Below, piece after piece: positions 23,473 through 31,773 of a stretch of DNA of 34,705 nt. The position numbers were made by a program, and so were the translations under genes. The notes beneath the pieces are model-generated. The model was not told the origin of the DNA, did no database searches, and saw only the letters and a program-made list of their open reading frames with translations. Source of the DNA: Flavobacteriales bacterium (lineage in GTDB: Bacteria > Bacteroidota > Bacteroidia > Flavobacteriales_D > Crocinitomicaceae); contig JAKSBJ010000249.1 in NCBI GenBank assembly GCA_022361195.1, forward strand, positions 1 to 34,705, written 5' to 3'. Position 1 is the stretch's first letter. Each line of letters starts with the position of its first letter.

Positions 23473-24906
23473 ATGCTAAGGGACCTAATTAAGGAGGGAG
23501 GATTATATACCGCTGCCAATCTGCTAACGAGAGGATTGACACTTATACTCATTCCTTTTTATGCCTCCTTATTCTCTACTTCTGATTTTGGAATTTTAGA
23601 TATTTTATCGGTTTTTGGTTTATTCGTAACCTCTGTTTTGTGTTTACAACTCAATCAAGGAATGGGACGTTATGTGGCCGAGCCTACGAATGACAAGGAT
23701 AAAAAAAGAATGATTGCCTCTACAGCCATTTGGTTTGTCATTCTACTTTACATCATTGGGACAGCCCTTTTTCTTTTATTTCCTGACATTTTTATCAAGA
23801 TTTTATCTGCTGATGTAGAAATACCCCGTCGAACATTTCAGTGGGCCATTATTTCCATTACCCTAACCGGAATTTTCTATTTCATTGGCGTTTACATTCG
23901 GTTTTTACGGATGACAAAAGCCGTTGCTTTGCTTTCTTTTACCCACGCTATTTTAACCACTCTGCTCACCTTATTATTTGTCATCTACTATAAAATGGGA
24001 GTGGATGGAGTTTACCTGTCTTCTATCATCGTCACTCCTTTTATCATCATAGCCCAAACCATCGTGCTGCGAAAGGAACTTTTATTTAAAGTAGACAGCA
24101 AATTACTCAAACCCTTATTTCGCTATAGCTTGCCTTTAATTCCGGGGGCTATTTCATACGTCATTCTCAACTTTACCGATCGTCTTTTTATTAAAGAACA
24201 GTCCATGTCTGATGCTGGAGTTTATGCCATGGGATCTAAATTTTCCCAACTCATCTCTATCATTATTTTAGGAATTTCATCGGCTTTAGGTCCCATTGTT
24301 TATGAGAAACACCTCAACGAAAACACAAAAGATCAACTCGCACGTATTTTTCGTTTGTTCATTGCTGCCGGATCGGTGGGTGTATTAACCCTATCGCTCT
24401 TTACACATGAGACCCTTGTTATTTTCACCAATGAAAAATACTATGGGGCCTCCCCTATCATGCCCATACTGTACCTCTCAGTATTTTTTACAGGATTTAG
24501 TATGTTCTCCATTGGTTTACACATTAAGGAGCGAACCAAAATTATTGGGGTTATCGTCGTCATATCAGCTATGCTCAACATCGCGCTGAACTACTTTTTA
24601 ATTAAAGAATTTCACATGCTTGGAGCAGCTTGTGCAACACTAATCAGTGTTTGTTTTAACAATTTCACGCTCTTCTTTATCTCCCAACAATATTACCGTT
24701 TGGAATTTCCGTACGTCAAAATAATGTTCGCCTTTTTACTCCTATTTGCCTTTATGTATTTAGGAGGTTTTGAACTTAAAAAACTAGAACTCAACCTTTG
24801 GCTTTCTATTTTGGCTAAAGCAGGAATTGTTCTCCTCTTTATCCTCTATCTTTATTCCAGCAAATTAATTAATTTCATGAAGCCCATAAATCATCTTCGT
24901 AAATGA
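23473..24906 (+). CDS. Polysaccharide flippase (Wzx-like, MATE/MOP superfamily)
   Basis: A 477-residue polytopic inner-membrane protein with about 12-14 helices, of the oligosaccharide flippase family that moves lipid-linked sugar repeat units across the membrane. The N-terminus has the characteristic amphipathic lead-in (L-I-K-E-G-G-L-Y-T-A-A-N-L-L-T-R-G). Further family features are P-F-Y-A-S-L-F-S-T-S-D-F-G-I in loop 1 and S-L-P-L-I-P-G-A at helix 7, followed by D-R-L-F-I. First gene of the operon; the stop overlaps the next ATG by 4 bp. Confidence 0.9.
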   Translation: MLRDLIKEGGLYTAANLLTRGLTLILIPFYASLFSTSDFGILDILSVFGLFVTSVLCLQLNQGMGRYVAEPTNDKDKKRMIASTAIWFVILLYIIGTALFLLFPDIFIKILSADVEIPRRTFQWAIISITLTGIFYFIGVYIRFLRMTKAVALLSFTHAILTTLLTLLFVIYYKMGVDGVYLSSIIVTPFIIIAQTIVLRKELLFKVDSKLLKPLFRYSLPLIPGAISYVILNFTDRLFIKEQSMSDAGVYAMGSKFSQLISIIILGISSALGPIVYEKHLNENTKDQLARIFRLFIAAGSVGVLTLSLFTHETLVIFTNEKYYGASPIMPILYLSVFFTGFSMFSIGLHIKERTKIIGVIVVISAMLNIALNYFLIKEFHMLGAACATLISVCFNNFTLFFISQQYYRLEFPYVKIMFAFLLLFAFMYLGGFELKKLELNLWLSILAKAGIVLLFILYLYSSKLINFMKPINHLRK

Positions 24907-25538
24907 AAAAATTAGGGTTCTTTCTCTTTTCAAAGCTTGGTTTACTAAGCTTTTACTCCTTAAAAAAAAGTGGATATCTCCATGATAAAGGATGGTTTAA
25001 AACCTTTAAACTAAAACGTTGTGTAGATCAAAACGGGAATCCCATTCCATGGATGACTTACACTTTTGTTGACTTTTTGACTCCTCGTTTAAAAAAGGAC
25101 TTCAAAGTTTTTGAATATGGATGTGGAAATTCTTCACTTTGGTGGGCTAAACAAGTAGATGATCATACCGCTTGCGAGCACAATAAGGATTGGTTGAGAG
25201 AAGTAGAACGCAATGCTCCGGACAATTTAAAGTTGATTCATCGTAGAACAGAAGGAGGTGAATTTGCCGAGGCTATTTTGGAAGAAGCAAAGAAGTTCGA
25301 CATCATTATTATTGATGGAGAAGATCGAAATTCTTGTGCCGAATCAGCCGTTAAGGCCATTTCAGAAAACGGCATAATTATTTGGGACAACAGTGATAGA
25401 GAAGCCTACCAACAAGGTTATGATCACCTCATTAATAACGGATTTAAACGATTGGACTTTTATGGCCTTGGCCCTATCAATGTGATGGCCTGGAGTACAT
25501 CTGTTTTCTATCGCCCCAATAATTGTCTGGATATTTAG
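24903..25538 (+). CDS. Class I SAM-dependent methyltransferase-like protein
   Basis: A 211-residue protein with a Rossmann-type methyltransferase core: motif I V-F-E-Y-G-C-G-N-S-S at residues 69-78, an acidic-loop segment C-E-H-N-K-D-W, and the strand-4 D-I-I-I-I-D-G-E-D. The late W-D-N-S-D-R is the expected motif after strand 5. A short basic, hydrophobic N-terminus may associate with the membrane. Its place second in the polysaccharide operon (ATGA overlap with the flippase) suggests it methylates a sugar, but the acceptor is not known. Confidence 0.82.
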   Translation: MKKLGFFLFSKLGLLSFYSLKKSGYLHDKGWFKTFKLKRCVDQNGNPIPWMTYTFVDFLTPRLKKDFKVFEYGCGNSSLWWAKQVDDHTACEHNKDWLREVERNAPDNLKLIHRRTEGGEFAEAILEEAKKFDIIIIDGEDRNSCAESAVKAISENGIIIWDNSDREAYQQGYDHLINNGFKRLDFYGLGPINVMAWSTSVFYRPNNCLDI

Positions 25539-25582
25539 TCCTTCATGAATGAAAAAACGATTAATTCGTAAATTAGGAAGGT

Positions 25583-26485
25583 ATGCCTGAACCTGCACCA
25601 ATTGTTCTCTTCACCTATAACCGTCCAAAACACACGGAAATAACACTCAATAAGCTAAAAGAATGCGTTTTGGCTCAAGAGAGTGATTTAGTTGTTTTCT
25701 CAGACGCGGCGGCCGATGAAAAGAACAAACATTTGGTGATGGAATGTCGAAAACTCATCAAGGAACAAAAAGGCTTTAAATCTGTTCAACTCATTGAAAG
25801 AGAAACGAACATGGGACTTGCCAATTCCATTATCTCAGGATTAAATCAGGTTTTTAAAACTTACGACAAGGTCATTGTATTGGAAGATGATATGCTGGTT
25901 GGTAAGCATTTTCTGGAATTTATGAATGCCGCTTTAGAACAGTATAAAGACAATAAAGCGGTTTATACCATTTCCGCTTATTCTTATCGCCTTCCTTTTA
26001 AATCGTCCAAACGTTCTTATTTTCTCCCCACCTCTTCTAACCAGGCCTGGGCCAGTTGGAAAGATCGATGGCAAAAAATAGATTTTAATCGTCGGGATTT
26101 TGATGAACTAAAGACATCCAAAAAACTTAGACGAACCTTCAACCATTGGGGAGGACCAGATTATAGTGGACGCTTAATTGAAGCAGCTGAGTCTGAAAAA
26201 CCATCTTCCTGGGCTATTTTGTATAAATGGAATCAATTTATGGCGAATGGACTAACCTTATTTTCGGCCCATAACTTAGTTCAGAACATTGGTTGGGATG
26301 GTAGCGGAACAAACTGTGTTGCTCACAATCCTTACGGAGAAAAAATCGGGAACATTGACCACAATGAACTACATTTACCAAAAGAAATTGACTACCGTAG
26401 AACAGATTTATTTCGATTAATTCTGTTCTTTTATAAAATAAAGGTCAAAGAATTTTGGCGGATACGCATTTTGAAAAAAGTATGA
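25583..26485 (+). CDS. Glycosyltransferase, GT-A fold (GT2/GNT-I-like)
   Basis: A 300-residue GT-A glycosyltransferase. It starts P-I-V-L-F-T-Y-N-R-P, the nucleotide-sugar strand of the family. The metal-binding acidic motif is V-L-E-D-D-M-L at about 97-103, and F-S-D-A-A-A-D-E follows the first strand. The mid-region S-N-Q-A-W-A-S-W-K-D-R-W and W-D-G-S-G-T-N-C near the end mark the clade of bacterial 'sugar transferase' proteins similar to eukaryotic GNT-I. No membrane segment. It follows the methyltransferase by 44 bp and overlaps the cupin gene by 4 bp (ATGA). Confidence 0.87.
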   Translation: MPEPAPIVLFTYNRPKHTEITLNKLKECVLAQESDLVVFSDAAADEKNKHLVMECRKLIKEQKGFKSVQLIERETNMGLANSIISGLNQVFKTYDKVIVLEDDMLVGKHFLEFMNAALEQYKDNKAVYTISAYSYRLPFKSSKRSYFLPTSSNQAWASWKDRWQKIDFNRRDFDELKTSKKLRRTFNHWGGPDYSGRLIEAAESEKPSSWAILYKWNQFMANGLTLFSAHNLVQNIGWDGSGTNCVAHNPYGEKIGNIDHNELHLPKEIDYRRTDLFRLILFFYKIKVKEFWRIRILKKV

Positions 26486-26916
26486 TTCAGGAAATTACAC
26501 ATAAAGACAAAAAACTCGCAATCATTATTCGATCTAATTATCAGGCCGAAGGCATTGAGTTTTTTACGCCAGACGATTTTTCGCAGCAATTGGCTTATAT
26601 GAATCGTCCGGATGGCTATGTGATTCTTCCGCACACTCATAATGAGGTAGAACGGGAAGTTCGTTTAACCCAGGAGGTGCTTTACATTAAAAGTGGAAAA
26701 GTAAGAGTTGATTATTATGATGATGCTCAAAACTATCTTGAAAGCTCTGTGCTTAATCAGGGAGATGTGATTTTACTGGCTGCTGGCGGACATGGTTTTA
26801 AAGTGCTTGAAAAAGCAGAAATCATCGAAGTAAAGCAAGGTCCGTATGTGGAAAACAAGGATAAAGAACGTTTTGAACCTATTCAGGACAATCAGGTAAT
26901 CTATAAAGACAAATGA
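26482..26916 (+). CDS. Cupin-domain protein of the polysaccharide operon
   Basis: A 144-residue single cupin. The start ATG 26482 overlaps the preceding stop as ATGA; a longer frame from a TTG at 26455 would add nine residues and is unlikely. The cupin metal motif is P-H-T-H-N-E-V-E-R-E-V with two His, followed by the second cupin box G-D-V-I-L-L-A-A-G-G-H-G. Such proteins often sit beside DegT aminotransferases in surface-sugar clusters and may act as sugar isomerases, epimerases or regulators. Here the exact reaction is unknown. Overlaps the next gene by 4 bp. Confidence 0.82.
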   Translation: MIQEITHKDKKLAIIIRSNYQAEGIEFFTPDDFSQQLAYMNRPDGYVILPHTHNEVEREVRLTQEVLYIKSGKVRVDYYDDAQNYLESSVLNQGDVILLAAGGHGFKVLEKAEIIEVKQGPYVENKDKERFEPIQDNQVIYKDK

Positions 26917-28022
26917 TACTCGTTAACGAACCCGATTTAGGAGGAAACGAACTCAAATACCTCCAGGAATGCATTGAAACCAATTGGATTTCGAGTGAAG
27001 GTCCTTTTGTGAAACGTTTTGAGGCCAACTTTGCACAAAGAGTAGGTCGACAACACGGTATGGCAGTAGTTAACGGATCGGTTGCCATTGATCTGGCATT
27101 AGAGGCCTTGGGCATTGGTGAAGGTGACGAGGTGATTGTGCCGACTTTTACCATTATCAGTCCTGTAGCATCCATTGTAAAATTAGGAGCAAAACCGGTT
27201 TTGATCGATTCTGACTTGGGGAGCTGGAATATGGATGTTAACCAAATAGAGGCAAAAATCACCTCCAAAACCAAGGCAATTATTGTTGTTCATATTTACG
27301 GACTGGCGGTGAACATGAAACCCATTTTGGAATTAGCCAAAAAACACGGTTTAAAAATCGTTGAAGATGCTGCCGAAATGCATGGTCAAGAATGTCATGG
27401 AAAGGCTTGTGGGTCGTTTGGTGACATTAGCACCTTCAGCTTTTATCCCAACAAACATATTACTACTGGTGAAGGCGGAATGATTGTTTGCGATGATGAT
27501 GAACTGGCTCAAAAAGTTCAGTCTTTACGAAATCTTTGCTTTAACCGCGAACGTCGTTTTAAACATTACGAATTAGGCACCAATGCCCGCTTTACAAACC
27601 TGCAGGCAGCAGTTGGTTTGGCTCAATTGGAACGTTTGGATGAATTTGTAGAACGAAAGCGAAAAATGGGAACGTATTACCTCAACGCTCTTCAAGACCT
27701 CCAATCTGTACATTTACCTACTTCAACAACAGATTATTGTGACAATATTTTTTGGGTATTTGGATTAATCTTAAAAAAAGGAACTTCTTTTCAAACGGAA
27801 GATGTAGTCAAACAACTTGCCGACAAAGGCATTAATACCCGCCCATTCTTCTATCCAATGCACCAACAACCGGTCTTTCAAAAAATGGGATTGTTCATCA
27901 ATGAACAATATCCTGTTGCTGAATTCATGGCCGAAAACGGATTTTATATCCCAAGTGGCTTAAATTTGACAGAAGAACAAATGAAAACTGTATCCGAGGC
28001 TCTTTTAGAGATTCTTGAATGA
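26913..28022 (+). CDS. DegT/DnrJ/EryC1/StrS aminotransferase (perosamine-synthase-like)
   Basis: A 369-residue PLP-dependent sugar aminotransferase. The opening P-D-L-G-G-N-E-L-K-Y and W-I-S-S-E-G-P-F-V-K-R-F-E are typical of GDP-perosamine synthases (RfbE/Per). PLP-site residues: G-S-V-A at 55-58, the E-D-A-A-E motif with Asp152, and Lys181 in S-F-Y-P-N-K-H-I-T-T-G-E-G-G, the internal aldimine lysine. Length is normal. It would make a 4-amino-4-deoxy sugar nucleotide for the polysaccharide; the substrate cannot be fixed from sequence. The next gene, an acyltransferase, overlaps by 4 bp and would fit N-acylation of this amino sugar. Confidence 0.92.
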   Translation: MILVNEPDLGGNELKYLQECIETNWISSEGPFVKRFEANFAQRVGRQHGMAVVNGSVAIDLALEALGIGEGDEVIVPTFTIISPVASIVKLGAKPVLIDSDLGSWNMDVNQIEAKITSKTKAIIVVHIYGLAVNMKPILELAKKHGLKIVEDAAEMHGQECHGKACGSFGDISTFSFYPNKHITTGEGGMIVCDDDELAQKVQSLRNLCFNRERRFKHYELGTNARFTNLQAAVGLAQLERLDEFVERKRKMGTYYLNALQDLQSVHLPTSTTDYCDNIFWVFGLILKKGTSFQTEDVVKQLADKGINTRPFFYPMHQQPVFQKMGLFINEQYPVAEFMAENGFYIPSGLNLTEEQMKTVSEALLEILE

Positions 28023-28693
28023 AAGCACTGAAGATTATATTTTTCCCATTGGTAATTTGGTATTACTTATGGAAAACCTGCCTGATTCACATGCCGGGAG
28101 ATGTGGGTATCAAATTGCGCTATTTCATCTATCGTAACAAGTTTAAATCTTGTGGAAAACGAGTTTACATTGACGCAGGAGTTCACATTAGTGGATTCAA
28201 ATACATCTCACTAGGATCGGATATTCATATTGATAAAAATTCCATCCTGGCGGCGGGAAAAGCCAATACCGGACATCAAAAAATAGTGATGAATGAGACC
28301 TTTTCGGGAGAAAGCGGAGAAATTATCATTGGCAATCACGTTCACATTGTACAACAGTGTATTTTAATGGGTTTTGGCGGAATTGAAATTGGGTCGCATT
28401 GTACTCTCAGCGCTGGGACAAAGGTTTATTCTCAATCCAACCTCCCGTACAACCCCGAAAACAAAAAAGAAATTGTCTCCATCATGCCTTACAATCAGGC
28501 TCACTTTATTCAAAGTCCTGTCGTTTTAAAAGACAATGTTTGGATAGGACTTAACTGTGTATTAATGCCTGGAACCAGCATTGGAGAGAACTCATTTGCG
28601 GTGAGTTATTCCCTCATCAAAGATCATTTTACCTCAAACTCATATTTAAAAGGACAACCTGCTGTAAAAATCAGAAACCGTTTTGAAAAATAA
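28019..28693 (+). CDS. Left-handed beta-helix (hexapeptide) acyltransferase
   Basis: A 224-residue trimeric acyltransferase of the LbH/WbbJ type. Hexapeptide-like turns run through the middle (I-S-L-G-S-D-I-H-I-D-K-N-S-I-L, E-I-I-I-G-N-H-V-H-I, G-I-E-I-G-S-H-C-T-L) and resume as D-N-V-W-I-G-L-N-C-V-L-M-P-G-T-S-I-G. It ends with the usual K-G-Q-P-A-V-K-I. A loop of ~30 residues (residues ~135-165) interrupts the helix and should form the acceptor site. An N-terminal hydrophobic patch (residues 5-18) may bind the membrane. Directly after the aminotransferase, so it probably acylates the amino sugar or O-acetylates the polymer. Confidence 0.88.
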   Translation: MKALKIIFFPLVIWYYLWKTCLIHMPGDVGIKLRYFIYRNKFKSCGKRVYIDAGVHISGFKYISLGSDIHIDKNSILAAGKANTGHQKIVMNETFSGESGEIIIGNHVHIVQQCILMGFGGIEIGSHCTLSAGTKVYSQSNLPYNPENKKEIVSIMPYNQAHFIQSPVVLKDNVWIGLNCVLMPGTSIGENSFAVSYSLIKDHFTSNSYLKGQPAVKIRNRFEK

Positions 28694-29858
28694 CAAACCT
28701 CACATTGGATTATACCTTGCTGCTAAGCCTGAAGCTGGCGGGATTTATCAATATGCATTGAGTTTGATTGAAGGACTTCATGCCTTAAATGAACGGATTG
28801 AAATTAGCTGCTTTGTAGAAGATGAAAACTGGCGATCTCAAATTCCAAAAGAAATCAGCGTCATTTATTCCAAACCCAATAAATACAAAAAAGCATTGGG
28901 GAGAATGGTCCGTAAAGTCTCATTCAAAAGCAGAAATAAATATGCTGCTCTCTTTGACCAATCCGTTCGGCTTATTAACAAAAGTGATTGCGACTTGATT
29001 ATTTACCCTTCGCAAGACAGTTTGACCTATCAAACTCACATACCCGCACTAACGGCTGTTCATGATTTAATGCATCGTTACGAGCCACATTTTTCGGAGT
29101 ATCAAGGGAATGTTTTTAAAGAACGTGAACGTCATTATTCACTCATCTGCAAAAAGTCAGCAGGTATTTTGGTAGATTCCCTTTTGGGTAAAAAACATGT
29201 AGAAGAGTCTTACGGAATGGAGTCGAACAGTATTCATCTACTCCCTTTCGTTCCACCTTTATACCTTAAAAATTCGCAAGAGGTTGATATCAAATCAAAA
29301 TATAATCTGCCAGATAATTTCGTTTTTTATCCCGCTCAGTTTTGGGAACATAAAAACCATTCGGCCTTAGTAAAAACCATCAAAACCCTCAAAGAAAAAC
29401 AAGTGGATGTCCACATGGTTTTTATTGGCTCACAGAAAAATAACTACGAGAAGGTTGTCAACGAAATTGCTGAAGCTAATTTGCAGAATGACATTTCTAT
29501 TTTAGGCTATATTCCTCAAAACGAAATGTATTCTTTTTACAAGCAAGCCAAAGCCATGGTTTTTGCCTCTTTAGCTGGACCAACTAACATTCCGCCTATT
29601 GAAGCCATGTTATTGGGATGTCCTGCTTTAGTTTCTGATGCATATGCCATGCCCGAACAGGTTGGTAATGGGGCCTTATTAATTGATGCCTCTAATCCGG
29701 ATGATATAGCAGACAAACTTTCCTGGCTTTTAGAAGAAGAGGGACGAAGAGCTGAATTAATTGATTCTGGTTATCGTCAAATTAGAAAATGGGATCAGGA
29801 TGCCTTTAATCAACGTCTATCCGAAATCATATTTTACGTATTGCGTGAAATCCAATGA
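28683..29858 (+). CDS. Glycosyltransferase family 4 (GT-B)
   Basis: A 391-residue GT-B glycosyltransferase. The N-terminal domain begins I-G-L-Y-L-A-A-K-P-E-A-G-G-I-Y-Q-Y, with the Gly-rich acceptor loop. The C-terminal donor domain has F-Y-P-A-Q-F-W-E-H-K-N-H, then A-S-L-A-G-P-T-N-I-P-P-I-E-A-M-L, the E-x7-E-type motif region of GT4 enzymes. The start is TTG at 28683, overlapping the preceding gene by 11 bp. No ATG or GTG is available before the conserved first strand. Membrane-peripheral, acting on the lipid-linked acceptor. Confidence 0.87.
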   Translation: MKNNKPHIGLYLAAKPEAGGIYQYALSLIEGLHALNERIEISCFVEDENWRSQIPKEISVIYSKPNKYKKALGRMVRKVSFKSRNKYAALFDQSVRLINKSDCDLIIYPSQDSLTYQTHIPALTAVHDLMHRYEPHFSEYQGNVFKERERHYSLICKKSAGILVDSLLGKKHVEESYGMESNSIHLLPFVPPLYLKNSQEVDIKSKYNLPDNFVFYPAQFWEHKNHSALVKTIKTLKEKQVDVHMVFIGSQKNNYEKVVNEIAEANLQNDISILGYIPQNEMYSFYKQAKAMVFASLAGPTNIPPIEAMLLGCPALVSDAYAMPEQVGNGALLIDASNPDDIADKLSWLLEEEGRRAELIDSGYRQIRKWDQDAFNQRLSEIIFYVLREIQ

Positions 29859-30646
29859 GTTCATCACCTTTCATATCCATCGTTACGGTTGTTTACAATG
29901 ACGAAAAAGAAATTGAAGCAACCCTGAAATCGGTTTTTGACCAAAGTCTTCAGGATTACGAATTGATTGTAATTGATGGAAAAAGTACAGATGATACAGT
30001 TGCTATTATTCAACGCTACACCAATCAAATCCATCACTTTGTTTCAGAAAAAGATAAAGGGATTTATGATGCTATGAATAAAGGTATTGAATGTGCCAAT
30101 GGTGAATGGATTTATTTTCTAAATGCCGGAGATCGATTTTATGCAAAGGACATGCTTGAGCAGCTAAAAACTCTTCATAAAGATTGTGACCTGGTTTATG
30201 GATCGAATGAAGCTGACTATGGTTATTTCAAACGAATTAATCAACCTCTGGCAATGGGTTTACTTGACCGCGGAATGATTTTTAGTCATCAAGCGATGGT
30301 GGTTAAAACACAATGGATGAAGCAATTTCCATACAATTTGAAATACCGTTTTAGTGCTGATTTTGATTTTATTTATGGACGTCATCGTGCCGGAATCACC
30401 TTTCAAAAATGCGATTTGGTTTTTGCTTCTTTAAAAGCTGACGGAACTTCAGAGCAAAACCTGTTAAAAACGCATAACGAACGATGGAATGTTATAGCTG
30501 ATTATAGCTTCCCTTTCTTTAAAAGGGTAACTTTGTATAGTTGGTACACGATAGAGTCTGTCAAAATCATCCTTAAAAAGATTATAAAGGCGATTCTACC
30601 ACAAAAAACGGTTCACAAACTGACCATTCGAAAATATCAAAAGTGA
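29855..30646 (+). CDS. Glycosyltransferase family 2
   Basis: A 263-residue GT-A enzyme. Motifs are I-S-I-V-T-V-V-Y-N-D at residues 7-16, S-V-F-D-Q-S at 27-32, E-L-I-V-I-D-G-x-S-T-D-D-T at 36-48, the G-I-Y-D-A-M-N-K-G acceptor motif and the catalytic metal motif F-L-N-A-G-D-R. The G-I-Y-D-A-M-N-K-G signature is common in WcaA/LgtA-like enzymes that add hexose or HexNAc to lipid-linked oligosaccharides. A basic C-terminal tail (I-L-K-K-I-I-K-A-I-L) may bind membrane. ATGA overlap upstream, GTGA overlap downstream. Confidence 0.92.
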   Translation: MSSSPFISIVTVVYNDEKEIEATLKSVFDQSLQDYELIVIDGKSTDDTVAIIQRYTNQIHHFVSEKDKGIYDAMNKGIECANGEWIYFLNAGDRFYAKDMLEQLKTLHKDCDLVYGSNEADYGYFKRINQPLAMGLLDRGMIFSHQAMVVKTQWMKQFPYNLKYRFSADFDFIYGRHRAGITFQKCDLVFASLKADGTSEQNLLKTHNERWNVIADYSFPFFKRVTLYSWYTIESVKIILKKIIKAILPQKTVHKLTIRKYQK

Positions 30647-31773
30647 AAATTTTACACACAGCTAAAATCGTAGGAATTGCCGGGGCAGAAAACTATTTAC
30701 TCAAAGCCTTGCCTGCCATGAAAGCCAAAGGATTGGACATTTGTTTTTTGTCTCTCACTCCCGAAAACCAACGAGGTGATGAAGCTGAGTTTAATCGTCA
30801 GTTAAGGGAATCAGGCATTCAGGTGTACACCATTTACTACAAACGAATTGGTCTTAAAACTCGCGCACAAATCAGACGTCTCATTCAAAACGAACAGCCC
30901 GATTTAGTGCACTCGCATTTAATTCATGCCGACTTTTTCATGGCCATCACACGCAAGTTGAGTCGTAAAAAATTCAAGCTGGTTTCAACCAAACATGGGC
31001 ATGACGAAACCTATATGAACAATCACGGATTTGATGCCAACGGAAAAAAGGAAATGAAATTCCATTGGGTAGCCCGAAGTGCTGAAAAACAAATTCATCG
31101 TTCGTTTGCTATTTCAAAAGGTCTAAGAGATTTATTTGTGTCTCATGGAATTTGTAAAGGAGAGAAAATTGATACCATTTATTATGGTTTTGATTTTAAC
31201 AATGAGCACATTAAGGAAAATCCCGAACTACGAGAGAGTCCGAAGCAATTGGTTTTTGTAGGTCGATTTACGGAATTAAAAGGTCATCGACAGGCAATTG
31301 AGGCGGTTAGGTTATTGTTGCCTCAATTCCCAAAATTGAAGCTTGTTTTAATTGGAAGCGGTTATTTTGAGGATGAAATGAAACGTTTAGTGGCAGATTT
31401 GGACTTAAAAGATCAAGTTTTGTTCAAGGGGTATCAGTCCAACAGTATTGATTATATGGCCTCTTCTGATGTAGTTTTAATTCCTTCTAAGGCCGAAGGC
31501 TTTGGGTTGGTTTTACTCGAAGCCTATTCGGTTAAAAAGACTGTAGTCACCTTTGATGTTCCGGCTCTTAATGAGCACATTATAGATGGACAAACGGGTC
31601 TACTTGCAACGCCTTATGAAAGTGAGAGTTTGGCTGAAAAAGTGAGAGAATTATTAGCTCATCCTGAACAATGTTCGAGCATGGGAGAAGCCGGTTATCA
31701 GCACTTAAAAGAGAACTATACGCTGGATAAGATGATTTCAGAAACGCTTAATTTTTATCAGCGTTGTATTTAA
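30643..31773 (+). CDS. Glycosyltransferase family 4 (GT-B)
   Basis: A 376-residue GT-B glycosyltransferase starting at a GTG that overlaps the previous stop (GTGA). The first strand K-I-L-H-T-A-K-I-V-G-I-A-G-A-E-N-Y is the family's typical opening. V-H-S-H-L-I-H-A-D occurs in the N-domain. The donor domain shows F-V-G-R-F-T-E-L-K-G-H, V-L-I-G-S-G and P-S-K-A-E-G-F-G-L-V-L-L-E-A with the E-x7-E glutamates. Last gene of the operon; its final 26 bp overlap the 3' end of the convergent membrane-protein gene. Confidence 0.92.
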   Translation: MKILHTAKIVGIAGAENYLLKALPAMKAKGLDICFLSLTPENQRGDEAEFNRQLRESGIQVYTIYYKRIGLKTRAQIRRLIQNEQPDLVHSHLIHADFFMAITRKLSRKKFKLVSTKHGHDETYMNNHGFDANGKKEMKFHWVARSAEKQIHRSFAISKGLRDLFVSHGICKGEKIDTIYYGFDFNNEHIKENPELRESPKQLVFVGRFTELKGHRQAIEAVRLLLPQFPKLKLVLIGSGYFEDEMKRLVADLDLKDQVLFKGYQSNSIDYMASSDVVLIPSKAEGFGLVLLEAYSVKKTVVTFDVPALNEHIIDGQTGLLATPYESESLAEKVRELLAHPEQCSSMGEAGYQHLKENYTLDKMISETLNFYQRCI

